64,000 bases of DNA from Bacteroidales bacterium. GTDB taxonomy: Bacteria; Bacteroidota; Bacteroidia; Bacteroidales; GCA-2748055. The stretch lies in assembly GCA_029938715.1 (NCBI GenBank), contig JAOZUK010000003.1:8925-72924 (forward strand), in the 5' to 3' direction. A program made the translations under genes and the position numbers. This document shows, one piece after another, positions 25,473 to 35,427 of the stretch (positions within the stretch are counted from its first letter, which is position 1; each line of letters starts with the position of its first letter). The notes beneath the pieces are model-generated. The model was given only the letters and a program-made list of their open reading frames with translations. It was not told the origin of the DNA and made no database searches.

Positions 25473-27953
25473 ATGCGACTTAAATACTTCTGCATCGGGA
25501 AGATTGCGACAGCCATTTTTTTGACTTTGTCTATATCTATCTCTGTTCCCATCATAGGACAGAATGTTGATATTCCGGATGCCATTGATAACAAGGATTT
25601 TAATCCAGCTACACTGCTGTGGTACGAATCTCCGGCTGAGGTCTGGGAAGAGGCCTTGCCGGTTGGGAACGGACGGCTTGGTGCCATGGTTTTTGGTAAA
25701 TATGGAGAGGAGCGAATCCAGTTAAATGAGGAGACCTACTGGACAGGTGGTCCTTATTCAACAGTGGTGGAGGGGGGTGCTGAAGTGTTGCCCGATATTC
25801 AGAAATATCTTTTTGAGGGAGAGCCTTTAAAGGCGCATAAATTATTTGGACGCTATATGATGGGCTACCCGGTGGAGCAACAAAAATACCAATCCCTGGC
25901 CAACCTGCATCTCTTCTTTGAAAACCAAGAGGAGGTCACCGGCTATAAAAGGTGGCTCAATCTTGAGACCGGAATCAGTTGCGTAGAATACAGTGTGGGA
26001 GACATTACCTACCGAAGGGAAATTGTGTCCTCAGAACCAGACCAGGTGATCCTGGTTCGTATGACTGCCAGTAAACCAGGAAGTATCTCTTTCAGGGCCC
26101 AGCTTCGTGGCTGCAGGAACCAGGCACACTCGAATTATGCTACAGATTATTTCAGGATGGATGGAGTGGAGCAAGATGGTCTTATGGTCCAGGGAAAATC
26201 GGCCGACTATATGGGCATTGAAGGAGCTCTGAGATATAAGGCACAACTAAAGGCCATCCCTGAAGGAGGAGTGATGGAGGTGGATGATGTAGATCTGATT
26301 GTAACAAATGCCGATGCTGTAACCCTCGCTATTGTAGCGGCTACAAATTTTGTCAACTATAAGGATGTAAGCGGGGACACTGATGCGCGTGTGGCATCCT
26401 ATCTGGAGCAGGTTAAGGATAAATCCACCAAGGATATGTTTGATTCTGCGGTAAAGGATTATCAGACATTTTTCAATAGGGTATCATTGGATCTGCCTAA
26501 GGCCAATAACTCCTTCCTTCCAACAGATCAACGGATGGCCGGATTTGCAAACCATGCCGATCCCAACCTGGCTTCGCTCTGCTTCAATTTTGCCAGGTAT
26601 GTATTGATATCCACTTCAAGGGAGGGAACTGAAGCCGCCAATCTCCAGGGGATATGGAACGAGGATATGAACCCTATGTGGGATTCCAAATACACCACCA
26701 ACATTAACACGGAGATGAATTACTGGCCCGTGGAGTCCGGGAATCTCTCAGATTGTGCCGAGCCCCTGATCACCATGGTCAAAGAGCTAACCGATCAGGG
26801 GGCACAGGTGGCAAGGGCTCACTATGGCGCCAGGGGATGGGTATTTCACCAGAACACGGATCTATGGAGGGTGGCCGCTCCCATGGATGGTCCCACCTGG
26901 GGGACATTTACAACAGGAGGTGCCTGGCTTACCACCCACTTATATGAACATTACCTCTTTAATCCGGATAAGGAATACCTGAAAGAGGTCTATCCTGTGA
27001 TCAAGGGATCTGTCCAATTCTTTATGGATTTTCTCATCGAACATCCCAATGGCAAATGGTTAGTTACCAGTCCGTCCACTTCGCCTGAAAATCCTCCTAA
27101 AGGTCCGGGCTATACCTACTTTTTCGATGAGGTGACAGGTTCCTGGTATTTTACAACCATATGTTATGGTGCTTCCATCGATAATCAGATCCTCACCGAT
27201 CTGTTCGGCTACTATGTTGAAGCGGCAGAGATACTTGGTCAGGATAGGGATTTTGTGGCAATCGTGAATGAGGCCAGATCCAGGCTTGTTCCGCCCCGGA
27301 TTGGAAGGAATGGCACTCTGCAGGAGTGGGCCGAAGACCTGGAACAGATGGAGGATAAGCACAGGCATTTTTCCCATTTGTACGGACTCTATCCCGGAAA
27401 TGTAATCTCCGCAAAGAGTACGCCCCAGTTAATCGATGGATGTAAAGCTGTGCTCGAGCAGAGGGGTGATGGCGGCACTGGTTTTTCCAGGGGATGGAAA
27501 ATGGCACTCTGGGCCAGGTTATATGATGGTAACAGGGCCGGCCAGATTTTCAAAGGCTATATTGCAGAGCAAAGTTATCCTCAACTATTTGCCAAGTGCT
27601 TTACACCGCTTCAGATAGACGGAACACAGGGCGTTGCAGCAGGTATCACAGAGATGTTGATTCAATCACACGAGGGAGTGATCGATCTTCTGCCTGCACT
27701 CCCCGATGAATGGAGTGAGGGAGCCTTTGACGGAGTCTGTGCCCGGGGTGGATTTGAGATAAAGATGAAATGGAAGGAAAAGGAAATCTCCGAAGTTGAA
27801 ATTTTATCAAAATATGGCAATAGGTGCCGCATCCATGCGGGGGGGGAAGTCAGGGTAAAGAAAGAAGGGAAAAGCGTTCATTTAAAACCTTATGAAGATG
27901 GATCAGTTGCTTTTAATACCATAAAAGGAAGTGTATATACCCTTGTTAAATAA
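25473..27953 (+). CDS. GH95-family alpha-L-fucosidase/galactosidase
   Basis: 826 aa with an N-terminal signal peptide. An N-terminal beta-sandwich begins LWYESPAEVWEEALPVGNGRLGAM, a GH95 hallmark. The (alpha/alpha)6 barrel contains NINTEMNYWPVESGN (Asn residues that activate water), TSPSTSPEN with the predicted acid Glu, and [15 protein letters not shown]95 enzymes are inverting alpha-1,2-L-fucosidases, and some act on L-galactose. Directly upstream, TATTTTTA (25440-25447) is a one-mismatch -7 box. It starts a plus-strand operon and pairs functionally with GH29. Confidence 0.9.
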   Translation: MRLKYFCIGKIATAIFLTLSISISVPIIGQNVDIPDAIDNKDFNPATLLWYESPAEVWEEALPVGNGRLGAMVFGKYGEERIQLNEETYWTGGPYSTVVEGGAEVLPDIQKYLFEGEPLKAHKLFGRYMMGYPVEQQKYQSLANLHLFFENQEEVTGYKRWLNLETGISCVEYSVGDITYRREIVSSEPDQVILVRMTASKPGSISFRAQLRGCRNQAHSNYATDYFRMDGVEQDGLMVQGKSADYMGIEGALRYKAQLKAIPEGGVMEVDDVDLIVTNADAVTLAIVAATNFVNYKDVSGDTDARVASYLEQVKDKSTKDMFDSAVKDYQTFFNRVSLDLPKANNSFLPTDQRMAGFANHADPNLASLCFNFARYVLISTSREGTEAANLQGIWNEDMNPMWDSKYTTNINTEMNYWPVESGNLSDCAEPLITMVKELTDQGAQVARAHYGARGWVFHQNTDLWRVAAPMDGPTWGTFTTGGAWLTTHLYEHYLFNPDKEYLKEVYPVIKGSVQFFMDFLIEHPNGKWLVTSPSTSPENPPKGPGYTYFFDEVTGSWYFTTICYGASIDNQILTDLFGYYVEAAEILGQDRDFVAIVNEARSRLVPPRIGRNGTLQEWAEDLEQMEDKHRHFSHLYGLYPGNVISAKSTPQLIDGCKAVLEQRGDGGTGFSRGWKMALWARLYDGNRAGQIFKGYIAEQSYPQLFAKCFTPLQIDGTQGVAAGITEMLIQSHEGVIDLLPALPDEWSEGAFDGVCARGGFEIKMKWKEKEISEVEILSKYGNRCRIHAGGEVRVKKEGKSVHLKPYEDGSVAFNTIKGSVYTLVK

Positions 27954-27972
27954 TAGAAAACGAGTAAACGAT

Positions 27973-29613
27973 ATGATAAAAGCATCACGGATTGTATGGA
28001 TATTTTTGCTCGTTTCAGTTGGGGTATCTGCACAGGATCAGGTTTTTACCAGGCAGGATACACTTAGGGGAAGCATCACCCCCGAGAGGGCCTGGTGGGA
28101 TCTGACCTATTACCATTTAAGCATAAAGGTGAATCCCAGTGATAGCAGCTTTGCCGGCAGTAATTTATTCGGATACCAGGTGACTGAACCAGGACAGATG
28201 ATGCAAATCGACCTCCAACCTCCAATGAAAATTACCAGAATTTCTCAGAACGGAATAGATCAGGAATTTATCAATGATGGGAATGCCTGGTTTGTCAAAT
28301 TGAAGGAGGCCCAGGAGCAAGGAGAGGTGAGGTATCTGCTGGTCGAATTTAGCGGAAATCCAAAGATAGCCGAACGGCCTCCCTGGGACGGAGGAGTAAG
28401 CTGGGAAAGGGACCGGAATGGAAATCCATTTGTGACCACGGCAAATCAGGGCGATGGAGCCAGTTTATGGTGGCCCTGTAAGGATCACTCTTACGATGAG
28501 CCTGATAGTATGCTGATCAGTATTACAGTTCCTGATCCCTTGATGAATGTTTCCAATGGCAGGCTGCGCAAGCATGAGCATCATAATAATGGGACCAATA
28601 CCTCCCACTGGTTTGTGTCAAATCCCATCAACAATTATGGGGTTAACATCAATGTGGGAGATTACATCCACTTCGGTGATATATATGAAGGCGAAAAAGG
28701 TAAGCTTGATTGTGACTACTGGGTTCTTCGTTACAATGAAGAGAAGGCTAAAGAACATTTCAAACAGGCTCACCTGACTCTTGAAGCTTTTGAATACTGG
28801 TTCGGCCCCTATCCCTTTTACGAAGATAGTTACAAACTGGTAGAGGTTTCTTATCCGGGGATGGAACATCAGAGTTCGGTGACCTATGGAAATGGATTCA
28901 AAAACGGATATGGGGGCAGGGATGTAAGCCGAACGGGGTATGGGATGAAGTTTGATTTTATTATAGTTCACGAGTCTGGCCATGAATGGTTTGCCAACAG
29001 CATAACAAATTGGGACGTAGCCGATATGTGGATCCATGAGAGTTTTATTGCCTATTCGGAGAATCTGTTTGTGGATTATTTCTGGGGGAAAGAGGCCAGT
29101 GCCGCATACTGCCGTGGAACCCGCCTGAATATTTCCAACGATCGTCCAATTATTGGCATTTATAATGTGAATTACGAGGGATCGGGCGATATGTATGCCA
29201 AAGGAGCCAATATGCTTCATACCCTAAGGCAAATTATCGACAACGACCAGCAATGGAGGCTAATTCTCAGGGGGCTAAATGAAGAGTTCTATCATCAGAC
29301 AGTAACAACAGAGCAGATTGAGAACTATATTAGTGAAAAAGCAGGACTCGATCTGCAAGCTTTTTTCAACCAATACCTTAGGGATACCCGAATACCTACA
29401 TTTGAATATGCACTGATTGATGGCAAAATGCGTTATCGTTGGGGCAATTGTGTAAAAGGATTCAACATGAAACTAAAGGTATATATCAATGGGCAGCCGC
29501 GCTGGATCGAGCCACTTCAACGCTGGCGGAAGTTGAGTCTCGATGAACCCATCCAGAAGGTTGACATCGATCCTGATTTTTATGTGGCCGTTTTTCTTCT
29601 ATCAGAAGTGTAA
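27973..29613 (+). CDS. M1-family zinc metallopeptidase
   Basis: 546 aa from the ATG at 27973. The track start (27931) overlaps GH95, and the signal peptide (IVWIFLLVSVGVSAQ) fits the later Met. An N-terminal beta-saddle domain is followed by a thermolysin-like domain with HESGH (H333, E334, H337) and the downstream glutamate in WIHES. The aminopeptidase exopeptidase motif GAMEN reads PGMEH here, so specificity may differ. It is a secreted peptidase that could trim glycoprotein peptides alongside the neighbouring fucosidase and sulfatases. Confidence 0.88.
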   Translation: MIKASRIVWIFLLVSVGVSAQDQVFTRQDTLRGSITPERAWWDLTYYHLSIKVNPSDSSFAGSNLFGYQVTEPGQMMQIDLQPPMKITRISQNGIDQEFINDGNAWFVKLKEAQEQGEVRYLLVEFSGNPKIAERPPWDGGVSWERDRNGNPFVTTANQGDGASLWWPCKDHSYDEPDSMLISITVPDPLMNVSNGRLRKHEHHNNGTNTSHWFVSNPINNYGVNINVGDYIHFGDIYEGEKGKLDCDYWVLRYNEEKAKEHFKQAHLTLEAFEYWFGPYPFYEDSYKLVEVSYPGMEHQSSVTYGNGFKNGYGGRDVSRTGYGMKFDFIIVHESGHEWFANSITNWDVADMWIHESFIAYSENLFVDYFWGKEASAAYCRGTRLNISNDRPIIGIYNVNYEGSGDMYAKGANMLHTLRQIIDNDQQWRLILRGLNEEFYHQTVTTEQIENYISEKAGLDLQAFFNQYLRDTRIPTFEYALIDGKMRYRWGNCVKGFNMKLKVYINGQPRWIEPLQRWRKLSLDEPIQKVDIDPDFYVAVFLLSEV

Positions 29614-29616
29614 ACC

Positions 29617-30477
29617 ATGGTTTTAAAGAAAATGAAAATTTCAGATATACATCACCATACTACCAAACCTGAACTATACGAAGAAGGAAACGCCATTATG
29701 TGGACAGACGAGCATATTTCAAAACAGTTGCTGCGTGTTCATCTAAACCCGGAGGTTGACCTGGCCAGTCGTAAAGCAGAAAGCATTAAACGTACAGTAG
29801 ATTGGATTCTATCCAATGTTGCAGGAAATCAACTCCAAATACTGGATTTAGGTTGTGGACCTGGCCTCTACTCTGAACAAATGGCTGAGAAAGGGCACCA
29901 TGTATCTGGAGTTGACTATTCTTGGAATTCCATTAATCATGCAAGAGAATCAGCCAAAAAGAAGAAACTAGATATCACCTATCTGAACGAAAATTATCTT
30001 AAGCTGGAGTTGGAAGAAAATTCCTTTGATCTGGTCATTCTGATTTTCACTGATTTTGGCCCACTGCTGCCCGACGAAAGAAAACAGCTTCTTGAAACAG
30101 TCAAAAAAGTCCTTAAACCTGGCGGAGTCTTTATATTTGATGTGTTAAATGATAAAAATATTGAAAATAAGGTCACTCCTAAAAGTTGGGAGACTTCAAA
30201 TCAGGGATTTTGGAAAAATGAATCCTATTTGGCCTTATCAGAATCGTATATCTATGAAGATGAAAAGGTGATCTTATATCAGCATCTCATACTGGATGAG
30301 CAGGACAATCTCCAAGTATATCGATTTTGGACTCATTGTTTCTCTCATTCAGATCTGAGCCATATACTCTATGATTACGGTTTTAATGAAATAACCTTTT
30401 CTGAGGATATTCTGCCAGTAGGGAGTTTATGGAGTGGTGACAATGTTACTTTTTGCAAAGCTGCAGTTAAAAAGTAA
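29617..30477 (+). CDS. Class I SAM-dependent methyltransferase
   Basis: 286 aa, cytoplasmic. Motif I is ILDLGCGPGLYSEQMA (about residue 75) and a post-I acidic VSGVDYS follows. Motif III (LKPGGVFIFDVLN) and a C-terminal small-molecule-methyltransferase-like beta region are present. The substrate cannot be assigned. It is noticeably more A/T-rich (many AAA, GAA and ATT codons) than the flanking peptidase and may be a later insertion into the operon. ATG 29617 lies 3 bp after the M1 stop; Met6 is an alternative start. Confidence 0.82.
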   Translation: MVLKKMKISDIHHHTTKPELYEEGNAIMWTDEHISKQLLRVHLNPEVDLASRKAESIKRTVDWILSNVAGNQLQILDLGCGPGLYSEQMAEKGHHVSGVDYSWNSINHARESAKKKKLDITYLNENYLKLELEENSFDLVILIFTDFGPLLPDERKQLLETVKKVLKPGGVFIFDVLNDKNIENKVTPKSWETSNQGFWKNESYLALSESYIYEDEKVILYQHLILDEQDNLQVYRFWTHCFSHSDLSHILYDYGFNEITFSEDILPVGSLWSGDNVTFCKAAVKK

Positions 30478-30510
30478 TCAACTGACGTTCAGAAAAACAG
30501 GACCCGTCTC

Positions 30511-31938
30511 ATGAAAATAACTAAACCTGCTTTCATCCTGATAATCTGCGTTGCAGCCTTAAGCTGCCAGTCTCGCAGAGATCAGGTAATAGAAAGGCCC
30601 AACATTTTGTTTATCATTGCCGATGATTTAGCCGACCGCCTGGCCTGCTATGGTGATTCAGTCGCCGTTACACCTCACCTGGATAAGCTGGCAGCAAGAG
30701 GTGTTCTTTTTGCCAATAACTTTTGTCAGTACCCAACCTGCGGCCCTAGCAGGGCTTCTCTGTTTTCAGGATTGTACCCCTTTGAAAGCGGCTATACACA
30801 TAATAGCCCAGGTACATTCAATGAACACCTTCCGGATTTGGTATCCTTACCCAGGTTATTTCGCGAGAATGGATATTACACTGCCCGCGTGGGGAAAATA
30901 TTTCATATGGGCATACCTGGTGGGATTGGAGGTCCGGGAACTGATGATACTTTAGCCTGGGATCTGGCCGTAAACAATAGTGGATATGATGCAGACCTGG
31001 AAGTCTGGGAAAATGCAATTCATGTCGGAGATGAAACAGGCCCCGGTGTTCGGGTCGTATATGATGCTCCCCAGATCGAAGACTCTGAAATGGCAGATGG
31101 CCAGGGATTGGAAGCTGCAATTCAAATATTGAAAGAGAATAACTCAAAGAAAACGGGAAAACCATTCTTTCTGGCTTATGGGATGTATCGTCCCCACCCT
31201 CCCATGATTGTTCCTGAAAAACACTGGGAAGCCATCAAGATATCCAAATACAAAATTCCCTATGTGCCGGAAAACGACAGGGAGGATATCCCTGAAATAA
31301 ACTTTCATTTGAAAGGAGCCGGGTTTAACTTTATTCCAAACGCCCAGGGTATTCAATATGCGCATGCCTATTATGCTGCCATTCATTTTGTGGATGAACT
31401 GGCCGGAAAACTGATCAGCGAACTGGAAAAGGAAGGATTAGCAGAAAACACGGTTATTGTTTTCACCGGCGATCAGGGATTTCATCTGGGTGAACATGGG
31501 CATTGGCACAAATCGACCATGTTTGAGGAGGCTTGCCGGGTACCTTTGATAATAGTTGATCCGCGGCAAAAGGAAAAAGGTGAAAAGTGTACCAATCTGA
31601 CCGGTTTAATCGATATCTATCCAACATTGTGTGACCTGGTTGGGATTGAACCTCCCCATCAACTTTCAGGATTAAGTTTAGTACCTCAGTTAAACAATGT
31701 TGAAGTTCCCGGTAAAAAGTATGAATTTACAATGGGATCGCCATTGGGCTACGGAATCCGAACTTCGTCGCATCGATATACGGAGTGGAGAAAAGATAAT
31801 ATTAATGCCGATTATTCGATGCTGTATGACCTGGAAAATGATCCGGATGAATTTGAAAACCTGGCAGGTAATCCTGAATACAGCGATGTAATTAAAGAGC
31901 TACATGGAATACTAGATTCAATGAAATTTTCAAAGTAG
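30511..31938 (+). CDS. Sulfatase, iduronate-2-sulfatase-like, lipoprotein
   Basis: 475 aa with lipobox LSC (C19). IIADDLADRLACYGD gives Ca2+ ligands, and YPTCGPSR places C77 as the formylglycine residue with Gly in the second position. GKIFHMG replaces the usual GKWHLG, a feature of iduronate-2-sulfatase-like (S1_7-type) enzymes, and FTGDQGFHLGEHGHW is the matching metal-binding loop. A uronate-2-sulfate substrate is possible and would fit the nearby GH88. The subfamily is assigned from memory of motifs. Confidence 0.9.
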   Translation: MKITKPAFILIICVAALSCQSRRDQVIERPNILFIIADDLADRLACYGDSVAVTPHLDKLAARGVLFANNFCQYPTCGPSRASLFSGLYPFESGYTHNSPGTFNEHLPDLVSLPRLFRENGYYTARVGKIFHMGIPGGIGGPGTDDTLAWDLAVNNSGYDADLEVWENAIHVGDETGPGVRVVYDAPQIEDSEMADGQGLEAAIQILKENNSKKTGKPFFLAYGMYRPHPPMIVPEKHWEAIKISKYKIPYVPENDREDIPEINFHLKGAGFNFIPNAQGIQYAHAYYAAIHFVDELAGKLISELEKEGLAENTVIVFTGDQGFHLGEHGHWHKSTMFEEACRVPLIIVDPRQKEKGEKCTNLTGLIDIYPTLCDLVGIEPPHQLSGLSLVPQLNNVEVPGKKYEFTMGSPLGYGIRTSSHRYTEWRKDNINADYSMLYDLENDPDEFENLAGNPEYSDVIKELHGILDSMKFSK

Positions 31939-31963
31939 TATTGGAATCTCTAAATCAGCAACT

Positions 31964-32899
31964 ATGAAAAGAAGAAACTTTATTCGAACCGTGGTAGCCG
32001 GGGCAGCTGCACTCCAGGTAGCCCCATTCACGTTGAGTGGACAGGGAAGAGGCGCGGCTTCAGTAAGGCTGGGGGGGCCACTGTTTGATTCCTATGAGGG
32101 TCCGGATGAGTGGATCGTCCTGCTGAAGAAAGCCGGATACAGGGCGGCTTATTGTCCGGTTAAACCCGGTACAAATGAATCTTTAATTAGGGCATATGAA
32201 GCAGCTGCCAGGAAACATGATGTGGTCATTTCCGAAGTGGGAGCCTGGAGTAATCCCATCTCTCTTGATCAGTCTGAAGCAGACCAGGCCATTGAAAAGT
32301 GTGTCAAAGGTCTTCAGCTGGCCGATCAGATCGGTGCCAGGTGCTGTGTGAATGTGAGTGGATCCAGGAATCCTGACTACTGGGCCGGACCGCATAAGGA
32401 TAACTTCACTGAAGAGGTCTTCGATCAGGTGGTGGAAACCACCCGGAAGATTATTGATGAGGTGAAACCAACCCGCTCTTTTTTTGCGCTTGAAGCCATG
32501 CCCTGGGCATTCCCCGATTCCACAGATACCTATCTTCAATTGATCGATGCCATTGAACGTCCACAATTTGGGGTACACCTGGATCCGGTCAATATGATCA
32601 CCTCTCCCCGTGACTATTTTAACAATGGAAAACTGATCAAGGATATGTTTGCCAGGCTCGGGCCCAATATCAAAAGCTGTCACGCCAAGGATATTACCCT
32701 AAGGGAAGATAACTATATTCCCCAGTTGGATGAGGTGAGGGCCGGACTGGGAAAGCTGGATTATGCTGTTTATTTGAAAGAATTAGCGAAATTTGACAAC
32801 GTTCCGCTGATGATGGAGCATTTGCAGAGTGCGGAGGAGTATGAATTGGCGGCTGACCATATCAGGTCGGTTGGGAGTGCCAACCAGATCACTTTTTAA
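31964..32899 (+). CDS. Xylose-isomerase-like TIM-barrel protein, exported
   Basis: 311 aa. The N-terminus KRRNFIRTVVAGAAAL is Tat-like (twin Arg then hydrophobic), as is common for sugar phosphate isomerase/epimerase-family proteins of Bacteroidota. The barrel carries FALEAMPW (Glu), GVHLDPVN (His/Asp), SCHAKDI (His) and a terminal MMEHLQ (Glu), which together can form a divalent-metal site. It probably isomerises or epimerises a sugar; the substrate is unknown. It lies between a sulfatase and GH88. Confidence 0.82.
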   Translation: MKRRNFIRTVVAGAAALQVAPFTLSGQGRGAASVRLGGPLFDSYEGPDEWIVLLKKAGYRAAYCPVKPGTNESLIRAYEAAARKHDVVISEVGAWSNPISLDQSEADQAIEKCVKGLQLADQIGARCCVNVSGSRNPDYWAGPHKDNFTEEVFDQVVETTRKIIDEVKPTRSFFALEAMPWAFPDSTDTYLQLIDAIERPQFGVHLDPVNMITSPRDYFNNGKLIKDMFARLGPNIKSCHAKDITLREDNYIPQLDEVRAGLGKLDYAVYLKELAKFDNVPLMMEHLQSAEEYELAADHIRSVGSANQITF

Positions 32900-32934
32900 C
32901 AGAAAACAATTTATCACCATAAACTACAAACCCT

Positions 32935-34188
32935 ATGAATCAAGAGAAGTCCATTTCATTAAAGCGAAAACCATCGGTTATTATCTCATCCATAATGCTG
33001 TCGCTATTTATATTTTCCTGTGGCGGGCCTTCGGGTAACTCAACAAAAATTGACATTGAAGAGATCGGGCAACAGCTGTTGGTTTTGGATGACAATGTGC
33101 AGAAGGAGATTGCAAAATCTCCCCTGGACGCCAGGGGAGAGGAGAAGATTGTTCCCCGTACGATCAATGATGATGGATCACTTAGAGTGGTAGCGGGTCA
33201 TGACTGGACAAGCGGATTTTACCCAGGGATTATGTGGTATATGTACGAGCTAACCGGTGATCCGGAATGGAAGGGTAAGGCTGTACGGTATACCAGCAAA
33301 TTAACAAAGGAGATGTACAATGGCAGCAATCATGATGTGGGGTTCAGAATGTATTGCAGTTTTGGAAACGGACTTCGCCTGATTGAGGATGAAATCTATG
33401 TTCCTGTACTGGTGCAATCTGCCAAGACGTTGATTGCCCGCTATTCTGAGACCGTGCGAAGCATCAAGTCCTGGGACTTTAATGAAGAAGTCTGGCAGTT
33501 CCCTGTGATTGTGGATAACATGATGAACCTGGAGTTGCTCTTCTGGGCCTCGGAAGAGACGGGTGATCCGATCTATCGGGACATCGCCATTCAACATGCA
33601 TTGACCACCAAGAAGAATCACTACAGATCCGATTACAGCTCGGTTCACGTGGTGGATTACGACACCATCACCGGGGCTGTAAGGCAAAAGAACACCCATC
33701 AGGGATATGCAGACGAATCTTCCTGGGCGCGGGGACAGGCATGGGGACTATATGGATTTACTATGACCTACAGGTGTACAAAGGATAAGCAATTCCTGGA
33801 ACAGGCTGAGAAGATTGCCGGGTTTTTGCTAAATCATCCAAGACTTCCTGAAGATCTGGTTCCCTACTGGGATTTTGATGCTCCGGGAATCCCCAATGAG
33901 GAGCGGGATGTATCTGCTGCAGCAATTATTGCCTCTGCGCTTTATGAACTGAGCACTTACACCGAAAACGGAGGCGAATTAAAAGAGAAGGCAGATCAGA
34001 TTCTTGAAAGCCTGGGCTCTGTATATGCTTCACCTGCAGGTGAGAATTATGGATTTATCCTCGCTCATTCGGTGGGCAATAAACATGGCAACTCGGAAGT
34101 GGATGTCCCCCTGAATTATGCTGATTATTACTTCCTGGAAGCGCTTGTGAGACAGGAAAGATTAGCCAACAACAAACCTGTAGTTTAA
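32935..34188 (+). CDS. GH88 unsaturated glucuronyl hydrolase, lipoprotein
   Basis: 417 aa with lipobox FSC (C29). The (alpha/alpha)6 barrel has NHDVGF with D134 and VDNMMNLELL with D194, corresponding to the two catalytic aspartates of GH88. HQGYADESSWARGQAWGLYG is another family signature. It removes 4,5-unsaturated uronate from lyase products of glycosaminoglycans or ulvan-like polymers. No polysaccharide lyase is present in this window, so the lyase must be elsewhere. It is the last intact gene before a decay zone. Confidence 0.9.
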   Translation: MNQEKSISLKRKPSVIISSIMLSLFIFSCGGPSGNSTKIDIEEIGQQLLVLDDNVQKEIAKSPLDARGEEKIVPRTINDDGSLRVVAGHDWTSGFYPGIMWYMYELTGDPEWKGKAVRYTSKLTKEMYNGSNHDVGFRMYCSFGNGLRLIEDEIYVPVLVQSAKTLIARYSETVRSIKSWDFNEEVWQFPVIVDNMMNLELLFWASEETGDPIYRDIAIQHALTTKKNHYRSDYSSVHVVDYDTITGAVRQKNTHQGYADESSWARGQAWGLYGFTMTYRCTKDKQFLEQAEKIAGFLLNHPRLPEDLVPYWDFDAPGIPNEERDVSAAAIIASALYELSTYTENGGELKEKADQILESLGSVYASPAGENYGFILAHSVGNKHGNSEVDVPLNYADYYFLEALVRQERLANNKPVV

Positions 34189-34711
34189 AATCATCCACAT
34201 CCCGCTTTCCACATCGCCATTGGCAAACAGAAGAAAACGTAAGAGCCAGGCCCCTGCTCCCACGAAAAGAACCCACTTCAGTCCGAATCGGATCAGGAAT
34301 AGAGGAAGGATCAGCATAAAGAGGTATATCCAAGCCACCCGATTACATTGTTGGCGGCGATCCAGCCAATGGTACCCAGCACCCTCACCCCGGGGAACTG
34401 CTTGCCGGGATCTTCCATCTGGTGAAATGAAAGCGAAGTGGACAATGCCATAGTGGGTGCATGGCTCCCAGTACTCTTTCGGTGGCAAAAAACTTATCGG
34501 CAATCAAACCCACAAAGAACGGAGATATCATGGCTGCGATTGCAAAGGTGCCATAACACAATCCGATCTGGGTAGCGGTAAAGCCCAATCCTTCCCCCAG
34601 GTAGGTATTCAGGGTTACATACCAGGTTCCCCAAATAAAATACTGCAGGAACATAAGGGTGGATAGTTGCAATCTGGTTTTGAGGCCCATGGTGGAAAAG
34701 ATTTTCTTCAA
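34189..34711 (-). pseudogene. Broken NupG-type nucleoside/sugar:H+ symporter (MFS)
   Basis: Fragments of one major-facilitator permease lie in three frames. The first (from ATG 34711) reads LSTLMFLQYFIWGTWYVTLN to FFATERVLGAMH, covering helices 1-2. A second frame near 34334-34402 encodes VRVLGTIGWIAANNVIG. A third (about 34190-34325) encodes ILPLFLIRFGLKWVLFVGA and ends within the GH88 3' end. Total coverage is about 170 codons against about 420 for intact members, so internal and C-terminal deletions plus frameshifts have inactivated it. Confidence 0.8.
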
Positions 34712-34789
34712 GATAAAAAAAATCCAGAATAGCGTGCAAGTGCATTAAACCTCGCAGTGGCCTTATAGTCCAATTTCCAAAGCTCGACC

Positions 34790-35315
34790 ATGTTAAAACA
34801 ACAACTCTCCTTTCTGATTGCTATCCTGTTTAACTGTTCCCTCTTTTCCCAAACCATTCCCTATGCCATTGTGGATACAGATGTGACCGATTTCTATGGT
34901 GATGATGAACTGATCACCGATCCCTTTATTGATACCAGGTACTTTGATCAACCGCTGGGGGATCCTGACCTGGGTGAGCGGGAGATTGATGCCCAGATCC
35001 ATGTATTTCAGAATGGTCAGAGGAAATTCCGATTATGGGAAGAATAATTTTGAGGACCACAGCAACGGAACCATCAGTGACCATGCCACCGGTTTGATGT
35101 GGCAGCAGTCTGATGATGGCCAGATGCGGGATTGGGAGAGTGCCCTTTCCTATGCTGAAAACCTTGAACTGGGCGGCTTTGATAACTGGCGACTTCCCAA
35201 TGCAAAGGAGCTACAGAGCGTTTTGGATTACACCCGTTCCCCACAATCCACGGGAAGGTTTTACCGTATGAATGGAAACTATTTGACTCAAGCGGGAGGA
35301 TGCTCCAAAGGGTGA
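34790..35315 (+). pseudogene. Broken DUF1566 (Lcl-type) domain protein
   Basis: Fragment 1 (34790-35047) has a signal peptide and begins YAIVDTDVTDFYGDDE. The homologous sequence continues in another frame with SDHATGLMWQQSDDGQ and LGGFDNWRLPNAKELQSVLDY, the DUF1566 signature. The frame change lies between about 34975 and 35040. The frame then ends about 20 codons after the domain start, where intact proteins continue for another 100 or more residues. The gene is both frameshifted and 3'-truncated. Confidence 0.72.
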
Positions 35316-35374
35316 GCTGCCCTATTGTTAACAACATGCCCATAGACCTCAGTAATCATTCTCAGGAGGTATAC

Positions 35375-35382
35375 TATATTTG
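35375..35382 (+). promoter_or_regulatory. Candidate -7 box (TATATTTG) for the CotH gene
   Basis: A perfect TAnnTTTG match lies 45 bp upstream of the ATG at 35428, in the 112-bp gap after the DUF1566 pseudogene. No good -33 element is visible. Confidence 0.4.
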
Positions 35383-35427
35383 CCTGGTTTCTGAAAAGGA
35401 ATCTACCACGTTAAAAATAATTAAACA

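Noticed and set aside
27931-27972. Track start of the M1 peptidase
   Set aside because: It overlaps GH95 by 23 bp and places 14 polar residues before the signal peptide; the ATG at 27973 is better.
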